Assembly: GCA_023382535.1 (NCBI GenBank)
Contig: JAHDWA010000002.1
Span: 1 to 64,000, forward strand
Reading direction: 5' to 3'
Origin: Anaerolineae bacterium
GTDB taxonomy: Bacteria > Chloroflexota > Anaerolineae > 4572-78 > J111
DNA: 64,000 bases
In this document: one piece after another, positions 27,601-34,452 of the stretch
Layout of the letters: each line of letters starts with the position of its first letter
How positions within the stretch are numbered: position 1 is the stretch's first letter
The notes under the pieces: model-generated
Told to the model about the DNA's origin: nothing
The model's database searches: none
The model's input: only the letters and a program-made list of their open reading frames with translations
Program-made: the position numbers and the translations under genes

Positions 27601-28293
27601 GGCCAGTTTGTGGATGGCTTCCACGGTCGGGTCAATTGTCTCGGCAGCGATGCCGATATGCGCCCGGATAATAGGCCGGTCTTCCCGTTCGCGCACCTGG
27701 CGAATGCGTTCGACCAGGTAATCGGACCACTCCACCTGCTCGACCCGCTTGTTGTGGGTGCGGCGTTGGGCAAAGTCTTCCAATTCTTCCATGCTGATAA
27801 AGTCGTCGGCCACCAGTTCAAAGAAAGCCTGGAAGTTTTCCTTCTTTTTGAACGCGGCGGCGAGGGCGTCAAGATCGAAGTGGCGCTCTTCCACGGGCGT
27901 AAAGGGGTCTGGTTCCAACGGCAAGCCGGTCATCGCCCGGACCACGTTGGCCGCCGGACGCAGCCCGCTAAAGGCGTAGCGGATACCGCTCTGTTTGGGA
28001 TGCAGGCCGTATTGGGTTGCCAGCTCGATGAACTGGCCGATGAGCTTGTCCACGTGCAGGTCGCCCAGGCGCATGGAAATACCGACCACTTCCGGGCGCG
28101 CCTCGCGGATTTTGTTGACCACTTCGGGGATGGGCACAGCAGGACCCAGCTTGACGCTGACGTAGCCCAAGCCCTTATCTTCCATCCAGTCAGCAAAATT
28201 TTCCACACCCAGGTTGTGCACGCACGCGCCAATCGCGCCGACCATCACCCGGCGTTTAGATCCTTCGTGGGGAAAATCCTTTGCTTTAGGCAT
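24604..28293 (-). CDS. Putative B12-dependent amino-acid mutase fused to MutL/GlmL-type ATPase
   Basis: A 1229-aa cytoplasmic protein with three parts. Residues about 14-130 look like a cobalamin-binding Rossmann domain: ACVHNLG carries the axial His (H26) of the D-x-H-x-x-G motif, but Asp is replaced by Cys24. About 270-660 resembles the barrel of glutamate-mutase-E-like enzymes (SIRDSFTEHYQTIGWW, DDMQVTDHVLCALIALKMG). From about 690 a MutL/GlmL ATPase begins (ALVVDFGSTFTKIGLFDA, LLSGGVDNGG, MALDIGGATTDFYS), a family found beside glutamate mutase and aminomutases and thought to reactivate them. The likely job is a radical amino-acid rearrangement with its own chaperone. The substrate is unknown. 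Its neighbours are an opine dehydrogenase and a peptide-type importer. Confidence 0.75.
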   Translation of the reverse strand: MPKAKDFPHEGSKRRVMVGAIGACVHNLGVENFADWMEDKGLGYVSVKLGPAVPIPEVVNKIREARPEVVGISMRLGDLHVDKLIGQFIELATQYGLHPKQSGIRYAFSGLRPAANVVRAMTGLPLEPDPFTPVEERHFDLDALAAAFKKKENFQAFFELVADDFISMEELEDFAQRRTHNKRVEQVEWSDYLVERIRQVREREDRPIIRAHIGIAAETIDPTVEAIHKLAEAHAFEIVSLAPDQPSQEMLAKFIRGEEDPDKYLRGQGGAPIRTLQDLARLKAATQRGNFPMTRIYTGTDELVALAHLWEEYLNICFPAVPIFFYNQLDGRGPISIRDSFTEHYQTIGWWAERGKPLEINDPHQWGLRYASDDMQVTDHVLCALIALKMGIKHYVMQMMFELPPQISALDDLAKMKAAYELAEPLTRRYEFHIIRQTRSGLPSFPPNLYQAKGHLAFGIYTQLYMEPDILHVVSFPEAHHEAKAEDIIESCELVKQVCWDFKKGHVPNVWADPVLKARKRELKEGAMYNVLHGALLGGYRGPVTVENFWEWAKEPDEDAERNFETMLLSFADEANYRTGTCGLISPDAMDLGLQTGLYQAPHVTVIDRRYELTGACRTKVVDGMCRIDEIYGVKVNSEFERVDRVRQRFPWYFDETIARADDESFIVEEVEPIDRAVVLEARRRIGLRRQDLETLKALVVDFGSTFTKIGLFDAATEEFELRYVPTTPDDIRVGLADGLGVLPECRERGDWQPLEAAMNRYDVKLPCSSAKGGLKMVTVSLVKDESGFAADLAALTAGAKLLNSYAGKLTPDQARRIYEADQPEIILLSGGVDNGGDTETQLHNTRLLAEQARYAGYTKYGVPVIYAGNQDCRAEIERIFQENQVDIRLTQNVMPEVNTFRIEVVNEVIRELFQTVIIRGKGFDVVEEYMSEKFIPTPRAAFRGINLLARGYGDQPGLGSIMALDIGGATTDFYSNVLDNPLYVYPGDDRTKRLKRTILKTPNTPLAYRRVEGKFGLSYNAENIKEIPRFQRGAIARDLNRFLSEKFFNVSLDPADPFSEFVSPTSWGLTVDLDGYLSWVSAHPLDMPATRLENAARSFLAKEIMAITTKRNAGYVEETETYFMQYGVNFFNQPVTTLLIGGTIYHKMKSGDRELLKDLSLITQGALYNPRESGVLRPNGRVLLDASYLVSILGGLYGRIDPKRALRVMRRELVALDVVEKPAILAPA

Positions 28294-28320
28294 TGGTTTG
28301 CTCTACCTCCTCTAAAAAAT

Positions 28321-28350
28321 AGTAGTCAGTCGTCAGTAGCCAGTAGTCAG
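28321..28350. repeat. Tandem AGTAGTC-type heptads
   Basis: Four units in a row: AGTAGTC AGTCGTC AGTAGCC AGTAGTC. There is no facing inverted arm nearby. It lies upstream of the mutase start in the 192-bp gap to the opine-dehydrogenase gene. Confidence 0.7.
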
Positions 28351-28485
28351 AATAACATTTTCATTGTTGGTGGTGTGCCGCAGGCTCGTGCCGACTCCTT
28401 AAAAAATGTGTTCGGCGGAAAAGCATGCTGATAGATACAAACTATACAGCGTAACGAGGTCTTTTCACAGACCACAAATTACACA

Positions 28486-29673
28486 TCACGCTGGCAAGGC
28501 CCCTTGGTCTCCCATAACCGCCGCCAGCCGTTCCAGGTTGTGAATCCCATAAATCTGTGGGGCGTGGGTTTCGGCCAGGTCGGGGCCGGCGAGACGACCG
28601 TTCAAAAGATAGGATCGTTCCAGGCGCGCCTGCGCCCAGTCAATTACTTCGTCAATCGTGGGGGTGGCTACGCCGGCTAATTCGGCCAGGCCGCGTGTCA
28701 CCACCAGCCCGTAGGGTACATCTTCGGCCAGGTAGCGAGTGGTATAATCAACAGCAAAGGTATTTGGACCAACGGCGCGGGTGGGCAGCTTCAGGCCAGC
28801 GTAGGCCCGATTAGTGGTAAAGGCGCGCTGGAGGCTGCTCTTATCGGCAATAGCTGTAGCATAAGAGCGTATAAGCCAGGTATACAGGGGTATGACTTCC
28901 AGCGGATCGAAGTTGGGCAGGTGAGCGGCCAAAGCTCTGGCCAGTGTTTGCACTTCAGTACTCATGGCTTGTAACAGGCCGGCGGTGAATGGATCAACGC
29001 CCTGATAAAAAAGCGAAATATCGTCCTGGGTAAAGCGAATCGCTTCCCGTCCCTGGCACAGGCCGTACATGATACCGGGATGAATGAGCTGGCCGGGATT
29101 CGCCAGGGTGAGGGTCAAAAAAGAACGAACCGGTTGGAGGGGTACGTTGAACAGGGCCGCCAGTTCTTTGGCCAGGCGAGGGGCCAAAGTTGGGGGGCGG
29201 GCAGCCAGGTTAACCACCTCTTTCGTGCCCAGGATCTCCACAGCCTGGCCATAGGTTATAATACGGCAGGCCCAGGGCAGTGTTTGCAGGCCAAACAGCG
29301 TCAGATCCCGTTCAGCCAGAATTGAATGAGCGGCGAAATCAAAGCCGCTGCGAGCGGGTAAAGCGCCGACGATCACCGAGGGTTCCAGAAAAGGGGCGAT
29401 GGCGCGCAGGGTGGTGTCGTGAGCGAAGGCCGGCAGGGCCAGCAGGATCAACTTTGACCCGGGAATAACTTCCGCCGGGTCAGGGCTGATGCAGCGCGCC
29501 TGGCCTACGCTGGTTTTATGCTGCTGCCGAACCGTTATTCCCCCGCCGGTTCGCAGCCGGTCGGCTTCGTCCGCCAGAGGAGCGAAGACATCCACCTCCC
29601 AACCGGCCTGGCTGGCTAACCCGATCAGGACATGGGCGGCGTTACCACCCCCACAAATCGTTAATTTTAACAT
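28486..29673 (-). CDS. Opine (octopine/nopaline) dehydrogenase-family protein
   Basis: A 395-aa NAD(P)-dependent enzyme. The N-terminal ICGGGNAAHVLIGLAS is the dinucleotide-binding loop; about 185-350 is the helical opine-dehydrogenase domain (HPGIMYG, with DVPYGLV later). The family reversibly splits N-(carboxyalkyl)-amino acids into an amino acid and a 2-oxo acid. Catabolic members release the amino acid that a next enzyme can use, here perhaps the B12 mutase. ATG at 29673 is preferred to a TTG one codon earlier. It starts 3 nt after the RpiR stop, so the two are coupled. Confidence 0.85.
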   Translation of the reverse strand: MLKLTICGGGNAAHVLIGLASQAGWEVDVFAPLADEADRLRTGGGITVRQQHKTSVGQARCISPDPAEVIPGSKLILLALPAFAHDTTLRAIAPFLEPSVIVGALPARSGFDFAAHSILAERDLTLFGLQTLPWACRIITYGQAVEILGTKEVVNLAARPPTLAPRLAKELAALFNVPLQPVRSFLTLTLANPGQLIHPGIMYGLCQGREAIRFTQDDISLFYQGVDPFTAGLLQAMSTEVQTLARALAAHLPNFDPLEVIPLYTWLIRSYATAIADKSSLQRAFTTNRAYAGLKLPTRAVGPNTFAVDYTTRYLAEDVPYGLVVTRGLAELAGVATPTIDEVIDWAQARLERSYLLNGRLAGPDLAETHAPQIYGIHNLERLAAVMGDQGALPA

Positions 29674-29676
29674 CAA

Positions 29677-30540
29677 TCATTCGTTCCAAAGGGTGCCATT
29701 TTGGCGATAAAGCGCATCAACTCGCTGCAGCGCGGTCAGGCTTTCCTTAGGTCGTTGGGTAGCAAGGACTGCGCTGAGCAACTCAATCAGCGAAAAAATT
29801 CCGGCCAGGGACCGGCTGTGGGCCACGCCCTCGGTGGCGGCGACAAATGTGTAATCGGCAAGCTTGGCAATCGGAGCAACCGGGCTATCGGTCAAGGCGA
29901 TGCAAATGCAGCCCAGCTCGCGGGCAGCCTGGGCGACCAGCACACTCTCGTGTAAATAACGCCAGATGCTGATGACAATCACCAGGTCACGGCTGGTCAG
30001 TTGGGAAATCTCCAACGCCTGGGCCGAACCGCCATTCAAACAGGCACGAGCTGAAAAACCGAGGACCATCAAGGCATGTTCGGCCAAAACTGCCGCTGCC
30101 GCCGACAGCCCACCGGCAAAAATGCGAATCTGCCCGGCCTGGATGATCGCCGCAACGGCGGTAATCAGGTCTGTATCGCTGACCTGGCTCATCGTTTGTT
30201 CGACATTTTGGGAATATACCTGAATAACTTGAGTGGGAAGATTTTCTATCTGGCTACCGTTGGCCATGCGGTCAGTTAGTTTTTGTGCAGCGGTTCGATA
30301 CTGGGGGAATTGGGTGCGGATTGTCGCTTGCAGATCGGTATAACCTTCAAAACCCAGGGCACGGCAAAAGCGGACCACGGTGGCGGCGCTGGCCTCAGCG
30401 CGCTCGGCCACTTCACTGGCCGAGGCAAAGGCGACGACATCTTCGTGATCGAGAAAAAAACGAGCTAACCGGCGTTGTTTGAGGGGGAGTGTTTCAAACA
30501 TTGCCAGAATGTGCTGGCGAATATTGGGGGGAGGCGGCAT
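29677..30540 (-). CDS. RpiR/MurR-family transcriptional regulator
   Basis: A 287-aa regulator. Residues 1-75 are the RpiR HTH (LARFFLDHEDVVAFASASEV, ATVVRFCRALGFEGYTDLQ) and about 115-255 are an SIS domain that normally senses a phosphosugar (GGLSAAAAVLAEHALMVLG). It is the first gene of the minus-strand locus, directly coupled to the opine dehydrogenase, so it probably controls that operon. ATG at 30540 has GGGAG 5 nt upstream. A sugar-type ligand would hint that the imported compound carries a sugar, for example an Amadori opine. That is inference. Confidence 0.88.
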   Translation of the reverse strand: MPPPPNIRQHILAMFETLPLKQRRLARFFLDHEDVVAFASASEVAERAEASAATVVRFCRALGFEGYTDLQATIRTQFPQYRTAAQKLTDRMANGSQIENLPTQVIQVYSQNVEQTMSQVSDTDLITAVAAIIQAGQIRIFAGGLSAAAAVLAEHALMVLGFSARACLNGGSAQALEISQLTSRDLVIVISIWRYLHESVLVAQAARELGCICIALTDSPVAPIAKLADYTFVAATEGVAHSRSLAGIFSLIELLSAVLATQRPKESLTALQRVDALYRQNGTLWNE

Positions 30541-30614
30541 CTTATCTCCCAAGTTAGATTTTCAAACCAATGGATAAGACTCAATATAGCATAACTAAAG
30601 CAAAAATGCAATAC

Positions 30615-30649
30615 TTATTTCATTACTTTTAATATGAAATAACTATTTC
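30615..30649. promoter_or_regulatory. Candidate RpiR operator
   Basis: TTATTTCAT (30615-30623) and ATGAAATAA (30634-30642) form a 9-bp inverted repeat with a 10-nt spacer, and GAAATA-AC-TATTTC (30636-30649) is a second overlapping palindrome. Three half-sites of the same word lie 75-110 bp before the RpiR gene in an A/T-rich stretch. RpiR operators are commonly of the TGAAA/TTTCA kind. Confidence 0.5.
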
Positions 30650-30755
30650 GTCGCGGTTTCATCACAAATACGGTAGCCCGGTCTGGGTAACTTACCTACC
30701 AGACGGGTAATAGAGGAATAATTCTTTTGTCTCCACTAAATTACCTGTTTGAGTA

Positions 30756-30784
30756 TAGACAGGTAGAGGTGGGGCCGGTATTAT
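30756..30784 (+). promoter_or_regulatory. Sigma-70-type promoter for the DUF4396 operon
   Basis: TAGACA (30756-30761), exactly 17 nt, TATTAT (30779-30784), both 5/6 matches. A palindrome ACCTGT-N10-ACAGGT (30743-30764) overlaps the -35 and may be an operator. The leader to the ATG at 30871 is about 80 nt. Confidence 0.6.
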
Positions 30785-30870
30785 GGTAATATCGCCCACA
30801 ACCGGCTATGAATACGAGAGGTGCAGGAAGCGGGCGTTTCAGCACCAAAGTAGCTCAAGAGGAATTGATA

Positions 30871-32637
30871 ATGAATCTTCCAACTTGGTTTAAAACAGTG
30901 AGTGTAGCCGTGGCTGTCCTTGTCGTCGCCCTGCTGCTGGCCGGGATCCTGGCCGTGCCCTATCGAAGCATGCGGCCCCCGGAGGGGTATGAACAGCCCC
31001 GAATGCACTTTAACACCAAAAATTCAACCCGTTTCGACGGCGCGAATGCGGCTGAGGTCGGTGCATTGATAGGCCGCGCTGTCTATCCAGCTACAGCCGC
31101 CGCCAATACACCGAGTGTCATCATTCTCTATGATGAGACTGACTGGCAGGGCGGCCTCGCGGCAGCTCCTCTGCTCCGTCCCCTTAATGCCCTGTTACTG
31201 CCAGCAGGTGTCGAGGCCAACACCCTGGCCGAGTTCAATCCAACCGGCAGTGACCACCTGGGCGGAACACAACTGTTGCTGGTCAACGAGGCAACCGCTC
31301 CCAACAATTCCTGGACTGCCCAGACGATAACACCAGGGGACATCGCCACTCTTTTGGCTGAAGTTGATGCGCCGCCGCGCCATGTTCTGATCGTAAACGA
31401 GAATGATCCGGCTACAGCTCTTCTGGCCGCTCCCTGGGCTGCTTATAGTGGCGATCTGATTGTCTTCGATTCCGCCGCTGCCCCGGCAGATTTGCCCCAA
31501 TATGCTTTAGGCGCGGTTTCGGCCGGCAACGCCAGGCACATTGACGCGGATTCGCCGGCAGCGACAGCCGTGGCCTTTGCCAAGTACAAAGACACGGACA
31601 ATCCCCTCTTCGGCTGGGGTATGAATGCCGAGAGTTTAGCCGGTTACCGGGCCTATACCCTGGCTCGGGCCGATGATCCGGCCACAGCCCTGTTGAGCGC
31701 CAATCTGGCCCGGCGGGGTAAACCCGGCCCTCTGCTCTGGACCGATGAGCGCCGGCTGCCCCCGGTGATTAATAACTACCTCTTCAGCCAGCGGGCTGCC
31801 TTTTGGGTCACACCCAGCGAAGGGCCGTTTCATCACTTCTGGATTCTGGGTGGCAGCAGGGCAATTTCCTTCCCGGCCCAAAGCCAGGCCGACTATGCTG
31901 TAGAGATTGGCCCGTACATGATGAAAGGGTACGGCGCCGGCCCGATGGATATGTTAGCTGCCGTCTGGATAGCGCTGGGCCTGGCCTCGGCCATCTGGAT
32001 TGCCTTCCATGAGGTCAAGTTTCTGGCGCATCAGAATTGGATCATGCGGCTGGCCTGGCCGCTGCTCGCTCTCATGATCGGTCCTTTTGGCATCCTGTTT
32101 TATGTGCTAGCCTACAACCGCCCCGTTATCAAACATGGCGAAATGGTGATGTGGGACCGGCCCTTGTGGCTGCAGGGCATGGCGGCGACAGCTTCGGCCG
32201 TCGGCTTTGGCGGCCTGCTGATGGTGGCGAGCGGTTATGTGCTTACCTTGTTTGGCCTGCCGCTCATTCCTAACAGGGGTCCTTTATTCTGGCTGGGTAC
32301 CCCCATGATTCTGGTTATGATTGTCAACTATGTTGTCGCCGTGCTTATTTCCTGGCCTTTGTTCCAGACGCCGATGATCAGCATGTTCTACGGCCTGCCT
32401 TATTGGCAGGCGCTGCCTAAGGCTTTACCCATTGTGTTGGCCTCGATGGGAGCGGCGGCGCTGGCCATGTTTCCCGGAATGTGGTGGTTGATGATGTGGA
32501 ATCTACCCATGATGCCGACAGAGGAATCAATCCTCTGGTTTGGGGTGATGTTCTTTACGGTCTTTATGGCTTTTCTTTCGGCCTGGCCGTTCAATTACTT
32601 CTTTGTGCGGCGGCAGTACAAGAGCGGCCTGATGTAG
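30871..32637 (+). CDS. Membrane protein: cell-wall-binding-repeat-like ectodomain plus C-terminal DUF4396
   Basis: A 588-aa protein. A helix at about 8-30 anchors it, and residues about 50-360 form an outside domain resembling cell-wall-binding repeat 2 (ANAAEVGALIGRAVYP, SVIILYDETDWQGGLAAAPL, NALLLPAG). Five or so TM helices follow from about 370. The last part (MFPGMWWLMMWNLPMMPTE and SAWPFNYFFVRR) is DUF4396, whose role is unknown. AGAGGA precedes the ATG. The next two genes follow 9 and 8 nt apart and look cotranscribed. Confidence 0.75.
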   Translation: MNLPTWFKTVSVAVAVLVVALLLAGILAVPYRSMRPPEGYEQPRMHFNTKNSTRFDGANAAEVGALIGRAVYPATAAANTPSVIILYDETDWQGGLAAAPLLRPLNALLLPAGVEANTLAEFNPTGSDHLGGTQLLLVNEATAPNNSWTAQTITPGDIATLLAEVDAPPRHVLIVNENDPATALLAAPWAAYSGDLIVFDSAAAPADLPQYALGAVSAGNARHIDADSPAATAVAFAKYKDTDNPLFGWGMNAESLAGYRAYTLARADDPATALLSANLARRGKPGPLLWTDERRLPPVINNYLFSQRAAFWVTPSEGPFHHFWILGGSRAISFPAQSQADYAVEIGPYMMKGYGAGPMDMLAAVWIALGLASAIWIAFHEVKFLAHQNWIMRLAWPLLALMIGPFGILFYVLAYNRPVIKHGEMVMWDRPLWLQGMAATASAVGFGGLLMVASGYVLTLFGLPLIPNRGPLFWLGTPMILVMIVNYVVAVLISWPLFQTPMISMFYGLPYWQALPKALPIVLASMGAAALAMFPGMWWLMMWNLPMMPTEESILWFGVMFFTVFMAFLSAWPFNYFFVRRQYKSGLM

Positions 32638-32646
32638 GAGGTATGC

Positions 32647-33867
32647 ATGCGATTCTTATGGTTAACGCTCGCCGGTTTACTTATCGCCGTGTTTCTTCTC
32701 TTCGGCGGTATTCAACTCCTCGAGCAAAGCTTTACCCCGACCGAGGAGCCAGCGGCGATGCCCTTTTTGGCTGATAACCAAACCCTTATCACCGTCAACA
32801 CAACCCGCCTAGGCTCGGATGATCCCGTTGAAACGGCGGTAGCGGTGGCTCAAATCGTCTACCCGGTGACCGAGGAAGAAAACTCACCGGGCGCCGTCAT
32901 CCTGATCAACCAGAACAGCTTAGCCGAGGCGATGGTCGCTGCGAGCCGGGTCCAACATTTCCCCGTCAACGCGCCGCTGCTTTACGTGGATGCGAATGGC
33001 CTACCCGCTTTAACCCGAGCCGAACTTTTGCGCCTGAAGCCCGAAGGTGTGCCGATGGACGGCAATGTACAGGTTTACCTGGTCGGCACTATCGGCGACG
33101 AAGTCCGCCAGGAGGTAGAGGATCTTGGCTTTCGCACCCGGGTTTTCACCGCTCCTGATCCAGCCACCCTGGCCGAGGTTGTAGATGACTGGACCTCCAC
33201 CCAGCACGGTGATCATCGCAATGAAATCGCTATCGCCAATCTGGATAACCTGGAACCCGCTCTTCCGAGTGCCTTTTGGAATGCACACCGGGGGGATGGG
33301 CTGGCTTTTATCACCAATGAGGGCATCCCTGAGGCGACCCGGCGCATCCTCGAACGGCGGGCCAGCGGCCCGTGGCTCTATCTCTTCGGCGACGAATCGG
33401 TGATTTCGGCTGAAATGGCGCAAGAGCTGGGCCGGTTTGGCCATGTCACCCGGATCAATGCTCCTGACCTGGCGAGCGCCAGCGCCTACTTTGCCGGCTT
33501 TCACGATGAAGGGGCCGACTGGGGAGCCTGGCTCTGGCAGGCGAACCGTTCCTTTGGCTGGGGGATTAGCGAAGCGGGGCACAACGCCATTTTTATCAAC
33601 ACGGCTGGGCCGGGCGGCTGGCAGAATGCTTTACCGGCAACCACCCTCTCCCACATGGGTAAGCATGCCCCGGTGCTGGCCGTCAATGCGGATGGCATTC
33701 CCGAGCCGGTCAGAAATTACTTGATGGTCACCAAACCTTACCCGACCGCGCCCCAACAGCAACTGCTCAATCACGGCTGGATTATCGGCGGTGAGACAAC
33801 GATCAACTGGGAAACTCAGACTGAGCTGGATATCCTGCTGGATGGCTATCTGCCTGGAGAGAACTAG
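32647..33867 (+). CDS. Membrane-anchored cell-wall-binding-repeat-2-like protein
   Basis: A 406-aa protein with an N-terminal anchor (LWLTLAGLLIAVFLLFGGIQ, residues about 4-24) and a long outside domain. NTTRLGSDDPVETAVAVAQ, VILINQNSLAEAMVAASRV, APLLYVDANGLP and VYLVGTIGDEV follow the ArfA/cell-wall-binding repeat 2 pattern (R-x-G-x-D-x-x-E-T-A, then a strand ending G-G/T). It looks like a relative of the ectodomain encoded by the gene before it. It probably contacts the cell surface. AGGAGG precedes the ATG. Confidence 0.7.
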   Translation: MRFLWLTLAGLLIAVFLLFGGIQLLEQSFTPTEEPAAMPFLADNQTLITVNTTRLGSDDPVETAVAVAQIVYPVTEEENSPGAVILINQNSLAEAMVAASRVQHFPVNAPLLYVDANGLPALTRAELLRLKPEGVPMDGNVQVYLVGTIGDEVRQEVEDLGFRTRVFTAPDPATLAEVVDDWTSTQHGDHRNEIAIANLDNLEPALPSAFWNAHRGDGLAFITNEGIPEATRRILERRASGPWLYLFGDESVISAEMAQELGRFGHVTRINAPDLASASAYFAGFHDEGADWGAWLWQANRSFGWGISEAGHNAIFINTAGPGGWQNALPATTLSHMGKHAPVLAVNADGIPEPVRNYLMVTKPYPTAPQQQLLNHGWIIGGETTINWETQTELDILLDGYLPGEN

Positions 33868-33875
33868 GAGGAATT

Positions 33876-34226
33876 ATGAATGGGACAGAATTGAAGACGA
33901 TCGAAAAACAGAGCCATCAACAACCTCACGACGGCATGGTGGCTTTAGCGCAGCAACTTGAGCGCCATCATGTCCAGCCTGCTCCCGGTACCAACCCACC
34001 GCTGCCGCAGCCTTTTCCAGCGCTGTTATGGCAGGGTTTAGGGGGAGGTATCTTGATCGGTGCTCTGCTTGGCTTGCTCTTTGGGGTAGCCCTGTACCAG
34101 GGGATGCTGATCATTCCCGGTTGGGAGGGCCTCTTTTCTTTAGGGCCATTTACCTTTCACGTCTTTTGGACGATGATGGGCGTGGCGCTCGGTTTACTTT
34201 TGGGTGGCGTGGGTACTATGGATTGA
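33876..34226 (+). CDS. Small two-helix membrane protein
   Basis: A 116-aa protein with a soluble, His/Gln/Pro-rich first half (residues 1-50) and two hydrophobic helices rich in Gly (about 53-76 and 88-113; GGGILIGALLGLLFGVALYQ, MMGVALGLLLGGVG). No family is recognised. AGGAGGAATT is an excellent ribosome-binding site 8 nt after the previous stop, so it is a real third gene of the envelope operon. It may be a small partner subunit. Confidence 0.75.
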   Translation: MNGTELKTIEKQSHQQPHDGMVALAQQLERHHVQPAPGTNPPLPQPFPALLWQGLGGGILIGALLGLLFGVALYQGMLIIPGWEGLFSLGPFTFHVFWTMMGVALGLLLGGVGTMD

Positions 34227-34452
34227 CTTTAGCTGGCGCGTGCTCGTTTAAGTGTATGGCAAAAGCCCGGCTGAAGTGAAAATGACCCAAATTGACCTGT
34301 TTTCAACGAAAAAAGAGGCCCCACAGCCCGCCAACTGCTGCTTGACCTCCTTTTATTGGCCATAACCCTCAGTTTATCCCCAATTTAGAAGACAGAGGCT
34401 TAAATCGCAGTAGATCGTTAAAGCAGCCAGCACAGGGCTGTCGTTGCTATAG

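Noticed and set aside
24604..28293. Calling this gene glutamate mutase outright
   Set aside because: The barrel is too divergent to fix the substrate, the glmS/glmE pair is not separate, and methylaspartase is not nearby.
25549..28431. A 960-codon open frame on the plus strand
   Set aside because: It lies wholly opposite the mutase-MutL gene. It shows no domain, and its His/Gly/Leu-rich translation is typical of the antisense of GC-rich codons.
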